Positions 52,303-62,203 of a DNA stretch of 64,000 nt are shown here, in pieces. The position numbers and the translations under genes were made by a program. The notes beneath the pieces are model-generated. The model saw nothing but the letters and a program-made list of their open reading frames with translations, had not been told where the DNA came from and did no database searches. Numbering within the stretch: position 1 is the first letter of the stretch; every line of letters starts with the position of its first letter. The stretch comes from Cyanobium sp. M30B3 (GTDB lineage Bacteria; Cyanobacteriota; Cyanobacteriia; PCC-6307; Cyanobiaceae): the NCBI GenBank assembly GCA_018399015.1, contig CP073761.1:62001-126000 (forward strand). The letters run 5' to 3'.

Positions 52303-53882
52303 TGGTGTTCGACTGGTTCAAGCGCAATCACCAGCCGGAGCCTGCAGCGGCTGAACAGGAGCCTCCTGCGGCTGAAGCGGTGGAGGAGCACCGCGTCGAG
52401 GCCGCCAGCGCCGGCGGCAGCGACGATCACGGTTCCCATGACCCCGATCCAGCGGCAACGCTGAACCCCGGTTCTGAGCCAGCCGTTCCGGCTCCCCCGC
52501 CGCCGGCACCCGCCACCACGCCTGCCCCAGCGCCGGACGATGCCCTGGCCTGGGCGCGGCAGGCCTATGCCCGGCTCAAGGCCGAACAGCAGGCCCAGAA
52601 GGCCGGGGCCCAGACCCCGAGCGCCGAGCCGGAGCCGCAAACGCCCGCTCCGGCACCGGTCCCCCCCGCGGCCAGCCCAGCTGAGCCAGTCGGGGCGCCC
52701 CCGGCCAACCCCGATCCGGCTCCCTCGTTGCTGGAGCAGGCCGCGGCCACCCGGGCCGAGCGCCAGCAGGCCCTCACCGCCCCCGCCGAGCTCACGCAGC
52801 CGACCCCCGCCACCGCCGTTCCTGCTGCCGCCCCTGTGCCTGCGGCCCCAGGCGCCGAAGAGCCCCAGCTGGGCGCCTTCGACGACAGCTTCACCTGGTC
52901 GGCTGAGGTGCTGGCGGCCCAGGGGCGCCGGCCGGATCAGATCTCCCTGGAGGAGATCGACTGGCTCGGCCGCCTGCGCCAGGGGCTGGAGAAGACCCGC
53001 CGCGGTTTCGTCACCCAGCTGCTCGACAACCTCGGCGACGACCCGCTCACGCCCGAGGTGCTCGACGACCTCGAGACCACCCTGCTGCGGGCCGATGTGG
53101 GGGTTTCGGCCACCGATCAGGTGCTCGATGCCCTGCGCCAGCGCCTCAACCAGGAGGTGGTGGATCCCTCGGAGGGCATCCGCTTCCTCAAGGAGCAGCT
53201 GCGCGGCATTCTCGACACCCCGATCGAAGCCAGCGCCGTGCCCCTGCTTGCCCCCCGGAAGGGGCGCCTCAACGTGTGGCTGCTGGTGGGCGTGAACGGG
53301 GTGGGCAAGACCACCACCCTCGGCAAGCTGGCCAACCTGGCGGTGCGCAGCGGCTACAGCTGTCTGATCGCCGCCGCCGACACCTTCCGCGCCGCCGCTG
53401 TGCAGCAGGTGCAGGTGTGGGGCGAGCGCAGCGGTGTGCCGGTGATCGCCAATCCCAGCGCCAACGCCGATCCTGCGGCGGTCGTCTACGACGCCATCGG
53501 TGCCGCCAAGGCCCAGGGTACGGAGCTGGTGCTGGTGGACACTGCGGGCCGTCTGCAGACCAAGCACAATCTGATGGAGGAGCTGGCCAAGGTGCGGCGC
53601 ATCGTCGACAAGCTGGCTCCTGATGCGGCCGTGGAATCCCTGCTGGTGCTCGACGCCAGCCAGGGACAGAATGGCCTGCGCCAGGCCATGGCCTTCGCCA
53701 GTGCCGCCGGCCTCACCGGCGTGGTGGTGACCAAGCTCGATGGCAGCGCCCGGGGTGGGGTGGCCCTGGCGGTGGCCTCGGAGGCCGGGCTGCCGATCCG
53801 CTTCATCGGTGCGGGTGAGGGCATCCGCGATCTGCGGCCGTTCAACAGCTTCGAATTCGTGGAAGCGCTGCTGGCCAGCTGA
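52302..53882 (+). CDS. ftsY: signal recognition particle receptor FtsY
   Basis: The SRP receptor GTPase, 526 residues. The N-terminal region (1-210) is very rich in Ala, Pro and Glu and low in complexity, as in many FtsY N domains that bind membrane lipids. The NG domain follows: the N helices (GLEKTRRGFVTQLLDNL), G1 GVNGVGKTTTLGKLA, DTFRAAAVQQVQVW (insertion box), DTAGRLQTKHNLMEEL (G3) and TKLDGSARGGVAL (G4). The partner Ffh is not in the window. ATG 52302 overlaps the nusB stop. Confidence 0.96.
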   Translation: MVFDWFKRNHQPEPAAAEQEPPAAEAVEEHRVEAASAGGSDDHGSHDPDPAATLNPGSEPAVPAPPPPAPATTPAPAPDDALAWARQAYARLKAEQQAQKAGAQTPSAEPEPQTPAPAPVPPAASPAEPVGAPPANPDPAPSLLEQAAATRAERQQALTAPAELTQPTPATAVPAAAPVPAAPGAEEPQLGAFDDSFTWSAEVLAAQGRRPDQISLEEIDWLGRLRQGLEKTRRGFVTQLLDNLGDDPLTPEVLDDLETTLLRADVGVSATDQVLDALRQRLNQEVVDPSEGIRFLKEQLRGILDTPIEASAVPLLAPRKGRLNVWLLVGVNGVGKTTTLGKLANLAVRSGYSCLIAAADTFRAAAVQQVQVWGERSGVPVIANPSANADPAAVVYDAIGAAKAQGTELVLVDTAGRLQTKHNLMEELAKVRRIVDKLAPDAAVESLLVLDASQGQNGLRQAMAFASAAGLTGVVVTKLDGSARGGVALAVASEAGLPIRFIGAGEGIRDLRPFNSFEFVEALLAS

Positions 53883-53941
53883 ATCACCCCGGGCAGCCTG
53901 CGGTGTGCTGGCTATCTTGCGGGCTCCTTTGCGGCAGCTCC

Positions 53942-55339
53942 TTGAGCCAGACGCCGCCAGCCGCCCCTCAGACGCCCCTCTCGGCCAGCGCCTCGATGCG
54001 GCAGCTGCTCGACAGCCTCAGCCGTGAGCAGCGTCGCAATCAGGAACTGCTGGCCTCGCTGGGCTTCGTGCTGCGCAGCTTCACCAACCTCAGCCGCCTG
54101 CTGGAGCTGGCGCCGCTGGTGGCTGCCCGTCTGGTGGCCGCCGATTCGGCTCTGCTGGTGGTGTTCCGGCCGGATGGGCGGCTCTGGCGGGAACAGCTGC
54201 AGGCCACACCACCTGACCACTGCGACGAACTACTGCGCCAGCTGGCCGCCGTGCCGGACAGCGCCCTGGTGAGTCCGGGGCTGGCCGGCAGCGAGGCGGA
54301 GCTGGCCCGGGCCTCCCTGCTCGATCAACGGGTGCGCAGTGTGCTGGGCGCCCGTGAGCTGTTCGCCACCTCCGTGGTGGCCCGCGGCCAGGTGCGCGGC
54401 CGGCTCTACGTGTTCGGCGGCAGCTCCCGCCTCTGCTGGAGTGAGGTGCACCGGCGCCATGTGCAGCTGGTGGCCGACCTGGTGGGTGTCGGCCTGGAAA
54501 CCGCCAGCCTGCAGGAGGATCGCCGCCGCCACGAGCGGGTGGACCGCCAGCTGAGCATCGGTGCCGAGATCCAGGCCCAGCTGGTGCCTGACCACTGCCC
54601 GGTGATTGAGGGGGTCGACCTGGCCGCCCGCTGCCGGCCGGCCTTCCAGGTGGGCGGCGACTACTACGACTTCATCCCCACCCGCCCCCGGCAGCTCGGG
54701 CGCAGGCGGGAACGGGGGCGCTGGGCCCTGGTGGTGGGGGATGTGATGGGCAAGGGGGTGCCGGCCGGGCTCTTGATGACCCTGCTGCGGGGGATGCTGC
54801 GGGCCGAGGCCCTCAGCGGCCATGCCCCCGATCGGATCCTGCACGACCTCAACCAGCTGGCCCAGGAGGACCTGGCCCACTCCCACCGGTTCGTGACCCT
54901 GTTCTATTCCGACTTCGATCCGCTCAGCCGCCGGCTGCGCTTCGCCAACGCCGCCCACAATCCGCCCCTGCTCTGGCGGCGCCAGCGCAACCGGGTGGAA
55001 CGGCTGGATGCCCCCGGCCTGCTGATCGGCCTGCAGAGCGAGGCGGACTACCGGATGGAGACGGTGCTGCTGGAGCCCGGTGACGTGGTGCTCTACTACA
55101 CCGACGGTGTGACCGAGGCCAGTGGCTTCAGCGGCGACCGCTACGACGAGCCCCGCCTGATGGCGGCGCTGCAGGAGGCCAGTCGGGCTGGTCTCGATGC
55201 CCAGGGAATTCTGGATCAGTTGTTTGAGCGTCTCGACCGCTTCGTGGGTGCCGATCGCCAGCTGGAGGACGACGCCTCGATGGTGGTGCTCAAGCTGCGC
55301 GAGGACGTGATGCTGCCGCCGCTGCCCCCCGGGGCTTGA
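53942..55339 (+). CDS. PP2C-type (RsbU/SpoIIE) serine phosphatase with GAF-like domain
   Basis: A 465-residue regulatory phosphatase. The N-terminal half (about 20-180) resembles a GAF sensor domain ([29 protein letters not shown]). The C-terminal half is a SpoIIE/PP2C domain: [28 protein letters not shown] (metal Asp), [16 protein letters not shown] (Asp), [11 protein letters not shown] and [10 protein letters not shown]. Such enzymes dephosphorylate anti-sigma-factor antagonists; no STAS or anti-sigma partner lies nearby. TTG 53942 ([10 protein letters not shown]) is preferred to GTG 53903, whose codons do not look coding. It follows ftsY by 59 bases on the same strand. Confidence 0.86.
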   Translation: MSQTPPAAPQTPLSASASMRQLLDSLSREQRRNQELLASLGFVLRSFTNLSRLLELAPLVAARLVAADSALLVVFRPDGRLWREQLQATPPDHCDELLRQLAAVPDSALVSPGLAGSEAELARASLLDQRVRSVLGARELFATSVVARGQVRGRLYVFGGSSRLCWSEVHRRHVQLVADLVGVGLETASLQEDRRRHERVDRQLSIGAEIQAQLVPDHCPVIEGVDLAARCRPAFQVGGDYYDFIPTRPRQLGRRRERGRWALVVGDVMGKGVPAGLLMTLLRGMLRAEALSGHAPDRILHDLNQLAQEDLAHSHRFVTLFYSDFDPLSRRLRFANAAHNPPLLWRRQRNRVERLDAPGLLIGLQSEADYRMETVLLEPGDVVLYYTDGVTEASGFSGDRYDEPRLMAALQEASRAGLDAQGILDQLFERLDRFVGADRQLEDDASMVVLKLREDVMLPPLPPGA

Positions 55340-55404
55340 CGCCGGAGGCCCTGCCGGCAGCTGAGTGGCAAGCTGAACCCCTGCTCGCCCGCCCACCTCC
55401 GGCC

Positions 55405-56802
55405 ATGGCCGTCGATTCCTCCGCCTCCACCTGGAGCCAGCGTTTCGAGCAGGGCCTGCACCCGGCGATCGAGCGTTTCAACGCCTCGATCGGCTTCGAC
55501 ATCGCCCTGCTCCAGGAGGACCTGGACGGCTCGGTGGCCCATGCCCGCATGCTCGGCAGTACCGGGGTGATCAGCGAGCAGGAGGCCGCCCGGTTGATCG
55601 AGGGGCTGGAGCAGCTGCGCGGCGAGGCGGCCGAGGGCCGTTTCAATCCCGGCCTGGAAGCTGAGGACGTGCACTTTGCCGTGGAGCGGCGGCTGATCGA
55701 GCTGCTCGGGCCCCTGGGCAAGAAGCTGCACACCGGTCGCTCCCGCAACGACCAGGTGGGCACCGACCTGCGCCTCTGGCTGCGGCGCCAGATCGACGCC
55801 ATCGACGGCGATCTGCTGCGCTTTCAGCGGGCCCTGCTCGACCAGGCCGAGCGCCACGCCGACACCCTGATTCCCGGCTACACCCACCTGCAGCGGGCCC
55901 AGCCCCTCTGCCTGGCCCACCACCTGCTCGCCTACATCGAGATGGCCGAGCGCGACCGCCAGCGCCTGGCCGATGTGCGCCGGCGGGTGAACATCTGCCC
56001 CCTGGGGGCGGCCGCCCTGGCCGGCACGCCGGTGCCGATCGACCGCCGCGCCACGGCTGCAGAGCTCGGTTTTGACGCCATCTACGCCAACAGTCTCGAT
56101 GCGGTGAGTGATCGGGATTTCGCCGTGGAGTTCATGGCGGCCGCCAGCCTGGTGCTGGCCCACCTCAGCCGTCTGGCCGAGGAGGTGATCCTCTGGGCCA
56201 GTGAGGAGTTCGGCTTTGTGGCCCTCACCGATCGCTGCGCCACCGGCAGCAGCCTGATGCCCCAGAAGAAGAACCCCGATGTGCCCGAGCTGGTGCGGGG
56301 CAAGAGCGGCCGGGTGTTCGGCCACCTGATGGGCCTGCTCACGATGATCAAGGGGCTGCCCCTGGCCTACAACAAGGACTTCCAGGAGGACAAGGAGGCC
56401 CTCTTCGATGGGGTGCGCACCCTGCGCGACTGCCTGGAGGCGATGGCGATCCTGTTCGAGGAGGGTCTGCAGTTCCGCCCTGAGCGGCTGGAGGCGGCCG
56501 TGGCCGCCGACTTCGCCAACGCCACCGATGTGGCCGACTACCTGGTGGCCCGGGGCGTGCCCTTCCGCGAGGCCTACCAGCTGGTGGGGGGCCTGGTGAA
56601 GAGCTGTCTGGCGGAGGGGGTGTTACTGCGCCAGCTGCCGCTCGAGCGCTGGCAGCAGTTGCATCCAGCCTTTGAGGCCGACATCTTTGCGGCGATCGAA
56701 CCCCGCCAGGTGGTGGCCGCCCGCCGCAGTGAGGGGGGCACGGGCTTCGCCGGGGTGCGGGCCCAGCTGCAGGTGCAGCGCCATCGCCTCAGCAGCGGCT
56801 GA
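55405..56802 (+). CDS. argH: argininosuccinate lyase
   Basis: Cleaves argininosuccinate to arginine and fumarate, 465 residues of the fumarase/aspartase superfamily. [16 protein letters not shown], the [18 protein letters not shown] motif, [11 protein letters not shown] and the signature [16 protein letters not shown] are present. ATG 55405 ([17 protein letters not shown]) is chosen because similarity starts at TWSQRF; the open frame extends upstream by 23 codons. argG for the previous step lies at 18.6-19.8 kb, not adjacent. Confidence 0.97.
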   Translation: MAVDSSASTWSQRFEQGLHPAIERFNASIGFDIALLQEDLDGSVAHARMLGSTGVISEQEAARLIEGLEQLRGEAAEGRFNPGLEAEDVHFAVERRLIELLGPLGKKLHTGRSRNDQVGTDLRLWLRRQIDAIDGDLLRFQRALLDQAERHADTLIPGYTHLQRAQPLCLAHHLLAYIEMAERDRQRLADVRRRVNICPLGAAALAGTPVPIDRRATAAELGFDAIYANSLDAVSDRDFAVEFMAAASLVLAHLSRLAEEVILWASEEFGFVALTDRCATGSSLMPQKKNPDVPELVRGKSGRVFGHLMGLLTMIKGLPLAYNKDFQEDKEALFDGVRTLRDCLEAMAILFEEGLQFRPERLEAAVAADFANATDVADYLVARGVPFREAYQLVGGLVKSCLAEGVLLRQLPLERWQQLHPAFEADIFAAIEPRQVVAARRSEGGTGFAGVRAQLQVQRHRLSSG

Positions 56803-56860
56803 AAGCGGATTTAGGCTGGTGCGGTTCCAGGGCCTGTGCCTGACCGCCCGCATCCGCTTC

Positions 56861-57355
56861 GTGAGCATCTTTGTTGGCAATCTCCCCTTCCGCGCTGAGC
56901 AGGAAGATGTGGCAGAGCTGTTTTCGCCCTTCGGCGACATTGTGAACTGCGCCCTTCCCCTGGAGCGCGACACGGGCCGCAAGCGTGGGTTCGCCTTCGT
57001 GGAGATGGCCGACTCCGACGCGGAGGATCGGGCGATTGAGGCCCTGCAGGGCGCTGAGCTGATGGGCCGTCCCCTGCGCATCAACAAGGCCGAGCCCCGC
57101 GGCGCCGCCCCCCGACGCGGTGGCGGTGGCTATGGGGGAGGCGGCTATGGCGGCGGTGGCGGTTACGCCGGCGGCGGAAGTGGCGGCGGTGGTGGCGGTG
57201 GCAACCGCGACCGGGCTCCAGGTTCCCGGGGCTGGGAGGACCGCAGCTATGGCGGGCCAAGCGCCGGCTCAGACTCGGCCTTTGAGGCCGGACGCACCCG
57301 CCGCCGCCGCAGTGGCAGTGGTGGCTCCGATGTCTACGGAGGAGCCGAGGGCTGA
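56861..57355 (+). CDS. glycine-rich RNA-binding protein (single RRM)
   Basis: A 164-residue protein of the cyanobacterial Rbp family. One RRM (1-80) has RNP2 IFVGNLP at the N-terminus and RNP1 KRGFAFVEM. A long glycine-rich tail follows (RRGGGGYGGGGYGGGGGYAG and on), with later SYGGPSAGSD and basic RTRRRRSG. Such proteins bind mRNA and, in Synechocystis-type cyanobacteria, participate in mRNA localisation and cold response. GTG 56861 (MSIFVGNLPF) is chosen by family start. The final 22 bases overlap the convergent dusA gene. The Gly tail is repetitive DNA and may be unstable. Confidence 0.88.
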   Translation: MSIFVGNLPFRAEQEDVAELFSPFGDIVNCALPLERDTGRKRGFAFVEMADSDAEDRAIEALQGAELMGRPLRINKAEPRGAAPRRGGGGYGGGGYGGGGGYAGGGSGGGGGGGNRDRAPGSRGWEDRSYGGPSAGSDSAFEAGRTRRRRSGSGGSDVYGGAEG

Positions 57356-58431
57356 CCCCGCTCGAGCAGCAGGGCCGCCTGCTCCAGCACCTGCACGTCC
57401 GCCTGGCGATCGCCGGCGGAGCAGGTGAGCTGCTGGCGCCAGCGCCGGGCACCGGGCACCCCTTCCACCAGCTTCACCAGGTGGCGGGCGATCGGCCAGA
57501 GCCGCTCACCCCGTGCCAGCCAGCCCTCGGCGTAGGGCTTCAGGCCCCGCACCACCCGGGCCGCCATGGCCAGGTGGCTCTCGCCCTCAGGCGCTGCGCT
57601 GCTGCCATGGATGAGCCGGTCCACCGCCGCCCAGCGCAGGGGGTGGTCGTAGACCGCCCGGCCCACCATCACCCCGTCCACTCGCTCCAGCTGGGCCAGG
57701 CAGTCCTCCAGCGTCTGCAGGCCTCCGTTCAGTTCGATGGTGAGCTGGGGGCGATCCGCCTTGAGCCGATGCACCAGGTCGTGGCGCAGGGGCGGGATCG
57801 TGCGGTTCTGCTTGGGGTCGAGGCCCTCCAGCCAGGCCTTGCGGGCATGCACGGCAAAGCGCTGGCAGCCCGCGCCGGCCACCGTGTCCACAAAGGCCAG
57901 CAGCTCGGCGTAGGAATCCCGCTCGTCGATGCCGATCCGGTGCTTCACCGTCACCGGCAGGGGGCTGGCGGCTGCCATCGCTGCCACGCAGCGGGCCACC
58001 TGGTCGGGCTCAGCCATCAGGCAGGCCCCGAACCGCCCCTTCTGCACCTTTTCGCTCGGGCAGCCCACGTTGAGGTTGATCGCGTCGTAGCCCCAGTCGG
58101 CCGCCAGCCGGGCGGCATCGGCCAGCAGCTCCGGGTCGTCACCGCCCACCTGCAGGGCCAGGGGCCGCTCGCAGGGGTCGAAGCCGAGCAGCCGCTCCAG
58201 GTGCCCGCCGGGCCGCTCGGCCCCGGGCTGCCGGCGGGCGTGGTGCAGGGCCTGGGCCACCACCATTTCGGTGTAGAGCAGGCTGCAGGTGGTGATCTGG
58301 CGCATCAGCACCCGGAAGTGCCGGTCGGTGTAGTCGAGCATCGGCGCCACACTGAACCGGTGGCTGGCCGGCCGCGGCCGGCGCCGCTCCCCTTCCCGCC
58401 TCGCCCGATCGTTGTCCTGCAGATCCTCCAT
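57334..58431 (-). CDS. dusA: tRNA-dihydrouridine synthase (DusA type)
   Basis: An FMN enzyme that reduces uridines in the D-loop of tRNAs, 365 residues. The TIM-barrel start FSVAPMLDYTDRHFRVLMRQ, then YTEMVVAQAL, LALQVGGDDPELLADAA, NLNVGCPSEKVQKGRFGACLM (catalytic Cys in GCPS) and VTVKHRIGID are typical. HARKAWL and LNGGLQTLED complete the phosphate-binding part. ATG 58431 overlaps the ATG of the opposite flavoprotein gene at 58430 within CCATGG. The family's similarity starts about 30 residues later, so the real start could lie slightly downstream. Confidence 0.92.
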   Translation of the reverse strand: MEDLQDNDRARREGERRRPRPASHRFSVAPMLDYTDRHFRVLMRQITTCSLLYTEMVVAQALHHARRQPGAERPGGHLERLLGFDPCERPLALQVGGDDPELLADAARLAADWGYDAINLNVGCPSEKVQKGRFGACLMAEPDQVARCVAAMAAASPLPVTVKHRIGIDERDSYAELLAFVDTVAGAGCQRFAVHARKAWLEGLDPKQNRTIPPLRHDLVHRLKADRPQLTIELNGGLQTLEDCLAQLERVDGVMVGRAVYDHPLRWAAVDRLIHGSSAAPEGESHLAMAARVVRGLKPYAEGWLARGERLWPIARHLVKLVEGVPGARRWRQQLTCSAGDRQADVQVLEQAALLLERGQPSAPP

Positions 58432-59722
58432 GGCTCCATCCTGCCCAGCGGTCCTGCCGGAGCGGCTGCCGCTGTTGGTGGCCGGCGGCGGCCCGGCCGG
58501 CTTCATGGCGGCGATCAGTGCCGCCGAGGCGGGGGTGGCCGGCGTGCACCTGCTGGAGGCCACCCCCGAACTGCTGCACAAGGTGCGCATCAGCGGCGGG
58601 GGCCGCTGCAACGTGACCCACGCCTGCTGGGACCCGCGGGAGCTGGTGGGTCACTACCCCCGCGGCAGCAGGGCCCTGCGCGGTCCCTTCTCCCGCTTTG
58701 CGGCTGGCGATGCGGTGGCCTGGTTCGCCGACCACGGCCTGGAGCTGGTGGAGGAGGCGGATGGGCGCCTGTTCCCCCGGGCCAACCGCTCCAGCGCCGT
58801 GATCGACTGCCTGCGCCGCGCCGCCGCGGCCGCTGGCGTGCAGGTGCACACCGCCGCGGCCCTGCAGGCGGCCAGCCCGGTGGCGGGCGGTGGCTTCCTG
58901 CTGCAGGTGCGCCTCCAGGCTGGGGGGGATCAAGGGGCCGGCCGCCAGGCCGTCACGATCCATGCCGAGCGGCTGGTGCTGGCCACCGGCAGCCATCCCA
59001 GTGGTCGCCGGCTCGCCGCCAGCCTGGGCCACACCCTGGTGCCGCCTGTGCCATCGCTGTTCACCCTGGCCCTGGCCGGCGACCCCCTGCTGGCCCTGGC
59101 CGGGGTGAGCATGGAGCCGGTGAGCCTCAGCCTTGAGCTGGCCGATGGCCGCCGCCACCGCCAGCAGGGGCCGGTGCTGATCACCCACTGGGGTCTGAGC
59201 GGCCCGGCCACCCTGCGGCTCACCGCCTTTGCTGCCCGCGACCTGCAGGCCTGCGGCTACCGGGCCACCCTCCAGGTCGACTGGAGTGGCGGCCGCAGTG
59301 CCGCAGATCTCGAGGCGTGTTTTCAGCAGGGCCGCACGGCCCAGGCCCGGCGCCTGCTGGCCAACTGGCGCCCCTGGCCCGAGCTCAGCCGCCGTCTCTG
59401 GCAGCACCTGCTGGAGCGGGCCGGAGTGGAGCCCACCCGCCGCTGGGCTGACCTCACCAGGGCCCAGCAGCAGCACCTGCTGGGCGACCTGCGCGGCTCC
59501 CGGCATCGGGTGAGCGGCCGCGGTCCCTTCGGCGAGGAGTTCGTCACCGCCGGCGGCGTCCCCCTGGGGGAGGTGGACCTGGCCCGCATGGAGAGCCGAC
59601 GTCAGCCGGGTCTCCATCTGGTGGGCGAGCTGCTCGATGTGGATGGGGTCACCGGCGGCTTCAACTTTCAGCACTGCTGGAGTTCCGGCTGGCTGGTGGG
59701 TCAGGCTCTTGCCGAACCCTGA
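58430..59722 (+). CDS. HI0933-type NAD(P)/FAD-dependent oxidoreductase (aminoacetone-oxidase family)
   Basis: A 430-residue flavoprotein. The FAD motif VAGGGPAGFMAAISAAE begins near residue 15, followed by the diagnostic ISGGGRCNVTHA. The C-terminal part has VTAGGVPLGEVDL and the hallmark GELLDVDGVTGGFNFQ, typical of HI0933-like proteins (COG2081). The exact reaction in cyanobacteria is unknown; related proteins are annotated as aminoacetone oxidase. ATG 58430 is the best start; six codons upstream another Met is possible (58412) but lies inside dusA. No ribosome site is convincing for either. Confidence 0.88.
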   Translation: MAPSCPAVLPERLPLLVAGGGPAGFMAAISAAEAGVAGVHLLEATPELLHKVRISGGGRCNVTHACWDPRELVGHYPRGSRALRGPFSRFAAGDAVAWFADHGLELVEEADGRLFPRANRSSAVIDCLRRAAAAAGVQVHTAAALQAASPVAGGGFLLQVRLQAGGDQGAGRQAVTIHAERLVLATGSHPSGRRLAASLGHTLVPPVPSLFTLALAGDPLLALAGVSMEPVSLSLELADGRRHRQQGPVLITHWGLSGPATLRLTAFAARDLQACGYRATLQVDWSGGRSAADLEACFQQGRTAQARRLLANWRPWPELSRRLWQHLLERAGVEPTRRWADLTRAQQQHLLGDLRGSRHRVSGRGPFGEEFVTAGGVPLGEVDLARMESRRQPGLHLVGELLDVDGVTGGFNFQHCWSSGWLVGQALAEP

Positions 59723-59729
59723 GTTCGGT

Positions 59730-59777
59730 GTGCCAATCCATCCAGGTGCCAATCCATCCAGGTGCCAATCCATCCAG
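59730..59777. repeat. 3 x 16-bp perfect tandem repeat
   Basis: Three exact copies of GTGCCAATCCATCCAG at 59730-59745, 59746-59761 and 59762-59777, directly behind the flavoprotein stop codon (59722) and before the end of pilC. No gene is interrupted. It resembles a minisatellite; function unknown. Confidence 0.95.
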
Positions 59778-59801
59778 CCCATGCATGAGAGAGCTCGCTG
59801 A

Positions 59802-61061
59802 CTATCTGATTTGTTCGAACACGGAGAACATGGGTAGATACATCGCAATAAGAATGGAGGCAACGATGCCGCCTACGAGCACGATCATTGCTGGCTCAAG
59901 CATGGAGGTCAGAGCTTTTACAGCGGTTTCAACCTCATCTTCATAGAAATCGGCCACCTTCGACAGCATGGCGTCCATTTCACCGGTTTCCTCACCGATT
60001 GAGAGCATGCTGATGGCCAGTTCAGGAAAGACATTCAGTCTCCCCAGTGCCAGGCTCAACGGTATGCCTTGCAAGACTTCCTCCCGGCTTTGGCTGATGG
60101 CACTGGCCATCACGGCATTGCCTGTGATCTCTTTGACGATCTCAAGTGATAATAAGATTGGCACTCCTGCCCTGGTGAGAGAGCTGAAGGTGCGACAGAA
60201 CTGGGCCGTTGTGGTTTTTTGAATCAGATCACCAAACAACGGTATTTTCAAGGTCAGGCCATCAACCTTGAGACGGCCGACAGGGGTTTTGTAAAAGCGT
60301 AAAAATAGATAGCCTGCCGTGGCCAGAGCGGCCACCAGAAGGAGTGCAAAGGGAGACCGCAGCAGGCCACTTAAATCCACCATCATCTGAGTGAACCAGG
60401 GAAGCTCGGCGCCCAGGTCGTCAAAAATTCCTGCAAATGTAGGAATAATGAAGATTGTCATCCCCAGGAATACGGCAATGGCAATCACAAACACCGCCAC
60501 CGGGTAACCCATGGCGCCCTTGATCTGGTTCTGAAGTTTGGCGTTATCTTCCAGTAGTTTGGCCAGACGGCTGAGAGATTCATCCAGCACGCCGCCTGTT
60601 TCACCGGCTTCCACCATGGCAATGGTGAGTCGATCGAACACCTGGGGCCAGCGCCGCAGGGCTGTGCCCAGGCCCACACCCTGATTCACCTCCAGGCTCA
60701 CCGCCTCCAGGGCCCGTTTGAACAGCGGTAGTTTCTGTTGGCTCGCCATCAGGTCGATGCTGCGCACGATCGGCACGCCGGCATTCACCAGGGCAGCCAT
60801 CTTGCTGGCAAACACGGCTTTCTGCTTCACCCCGGGCCTGGCTTCGAGCAGGCTGCGCAGGCGGGCCGAGCTGTTGCTGACTGCAGGTTTTTCGCTGTCT
60901 TTGCCCGTCGCCTTGGAGCCGGACGCTTTCGATTTGATTTCAATGGCACGGATGCCGCGCTGGCGCAGCTTGCGCTTGGCCTGAGTGGCGTCGGCCGCAT
61001 CCACATTGATGCTGGCGGCTTTGCCTCGGCTGTTGGTGTAGCTGGCAACGAACGTGGGCAT
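59802..61061 (-). CDS. pilC: type IV pilus inner-membrane platform protein PilC
   Basis: A 419-residue GspF/PilC. Two GspF domains are seen: SKMAALVNAGVPIVRSIDLMA (first) and FCRTFSSLTRAGVPILLSLE (second). Three membrane segments follow the family layout: VAVFVIAIAVFLGMTIFIIPTF, LLVAALATAGYLFL and AMIVLVGGIVASILIAMYLPMF. The N-terminus MPTFVASYTNSRGKAASINVD is the usual one. It anchors the PilB and PilT ATPases. It is the last gene of pilB-pilT-pilC, 16 bases behind pilT. Its DNA is visibly less GC-rich than the region before it. Confidence 0.94.
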   Translation of the reverse strand: MPTFVASYTNSRGKAASINVDAADATQAKRKLRQRGIRAIEIKSKASGSKATGKDSEKPAVSNSSARLRSLLEARPGVKQKAVFASKMAALVNAGVPIVRSIDLMASQQKLPLFKRALEAVSLEVNQGVGLGTALRRWPQVFDRLTIAMVEAGETGGVLDESLSRLAKLLEDNAKLQNQIKGAMGYPVAVFVIAIAVFLGMTIFIIPTFAGIFDDLGAELPWFTQMMVDLSGLLRSPFALLLVAALATAGYLFLRFYKTPVGRLKVDGLTLKIPLFGDLIQKTTTAQFCRTFSSLTRAGVPILLSLEIVKEITGNAVMASAISQSREEVLQGIPLSLALGRLNVFPELAISMLSIGEETGEMDAMLSKVADFYEDEVETAVKALTSMLEPAMIVLVGGIVASILIAMYLPMFSVFEQIR

Positions 61062-61077
61062 GGCTGCGGGCGCTCCT

Positions 61078-62157
61078 TCAGCTCAACTGGCTGACCAACC
61101 GTTTCAGCTCTTCTGCCTTGCCGGTTTTGGCCAGGGCCTCCTCCAGGGTGATCTGCTTGGTCATCACCAGTTCGGCCAGGGCCTTCTCCAGGGTCTGCAT
61201 TGCCATCTGTCCGCCTGTCTGGATCTGGGAATAGAGCTGCGCTGTTTTTCCCTCCCGGATCAGGTTGGCGATGGCTGGGGTGTTCACCATGATTTCCTGG
61301 GCCATCACTCGCCCGAACTGGCCAGGCGCCGGATTGTGGCGTTTGCAGAGGGTCTGGGCAAACACGGCCACCAGGCTGGTGCTGAGCTGCACCCGGATCT
61401 GGGTCTGCTGGCTGGCGGGAAACACATCCACCATCCGGTCCACGGTCTGGGCGGCGGAGCTGGTGTGCAGGGTACCGAACACCAGATGGCCGGTCTCAGC
61501 GGCGGTGATCGCCAGCTGAATGGTTTCCAGATCGCGCATCTCGCCCACCAGGATCACATCCGGATCTTCCCGCAGGGCTGCCCGCAGGGCATTGGCAAAA
61601 CTGCGGGTGTCGTCGTTGAGCTGGCGCTGGTGCACCACACTCTTCACCGATCGATAGGTGAATTCGATCGGATCCTCAATTGTGAGGATATGTTCAGCAC
61701 GGTTTTTATTGATGTGGTCGAGAATCGCTGCCAGGGTGGTGGTCTTGCCCGATCCGGTTGGCCCTGTCACCAGAACCAGCCCCTTGGGATAGCGGCTCAC
61801 CTCTTCCACAATCGGCGGCAAACCAAGGGTTTCCATATCCGGGATGGAATTGCCCAGGGCCCGCAGGCAGGCGGCGTAGGTCCCCCGCTGCCGGTACACA
61901 TTCACCCGGAAGCGGGCCACGCCTTTGAGGCCATAGGAGCAGTCCAGCTCCCAGGTCTGCTCCAGTTGTTTGCGCTGGGCATTATTGAGCATCGAGAAGA
62001 TCAGCTTGTTGCAGGTCTCCTCATTGAGCCGTTCCTCGTTGATCGGTCGCAGCTGGCCGTTGAACCGTCCATAGGGCGGAAGTCCCGCGCTGAGGTGCAG
62101 GTCGCTGCCGCCATCGGCAACGAGCTGACTCATCAGATCCTCGATCATCACGGCCAT
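61078..62157 (-). CDS. pilT: type IV pilus retraction ATPase PilT
   Basis: A 359-residue hexameric ATPase. Walker A GPTGSGKTTTLAAIL, the Asp box EDPIEF, Walker B VILVGEMRDLETI and the His box TGHLVFGTLHTSS are present. The C-terminal PilT motif AIRNLIRE reads AIANLIREGK, one substitution. It powers pilus retraction, twitching motility and DNA uptake. ATG 62157 (MAVMIEDLMSQLV) or 62148 is the start; the open frame goes further into pilB but without similarity. It lies 46 bases after pilB. Confidence 0.94.
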   Translation of the reverse strand: MAVMIEDLMSQLVADGGSDLHLSAGLPPYGRFNGQLRPINEERLNEETCNKLIFSMLNNAQRKQLEQTWELDCSYGLKGVARFRVNVYRQRGTYAACLRALGNSIPDMETLGLPPIVEEVSRYPKGLVLVTGPTGSGKTTTLAAILDHINKNRAEHILTIEDPIEFTYRSVKSVVHQRQLNDDTRSFANALRAALREDPDVILVGEMRDLETIQLAITAAETGHLVFGTLHTSSAAQTVDRMVDVFPASQQTQIRVQLSTSLVAVFAQTLCKRHNPAPGQFGRVMAQEIMVNTPAIANLIREGKTAQLYSQIQTGGQMAMQTLEKALAELVMTKQITLEEALAKTGKAEELKRLVSQLS

Positions 62158-62203
62158 TGGGTCTATGCAGAGAAGAGAGTCGTCCGGTGGTCGTTGATCC
62201 GCC

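Noticed and set aside
57110-57215. Repetitive GGC/GGT DNA
   Set aside because: It encodes the glycine-rich tail of the RRM protein and is explained by the protein.
59730-59777. Possible CRISPR array
   Set aside because: Head-to-tail 16-bp copies without spacers and no cas genes nearby.
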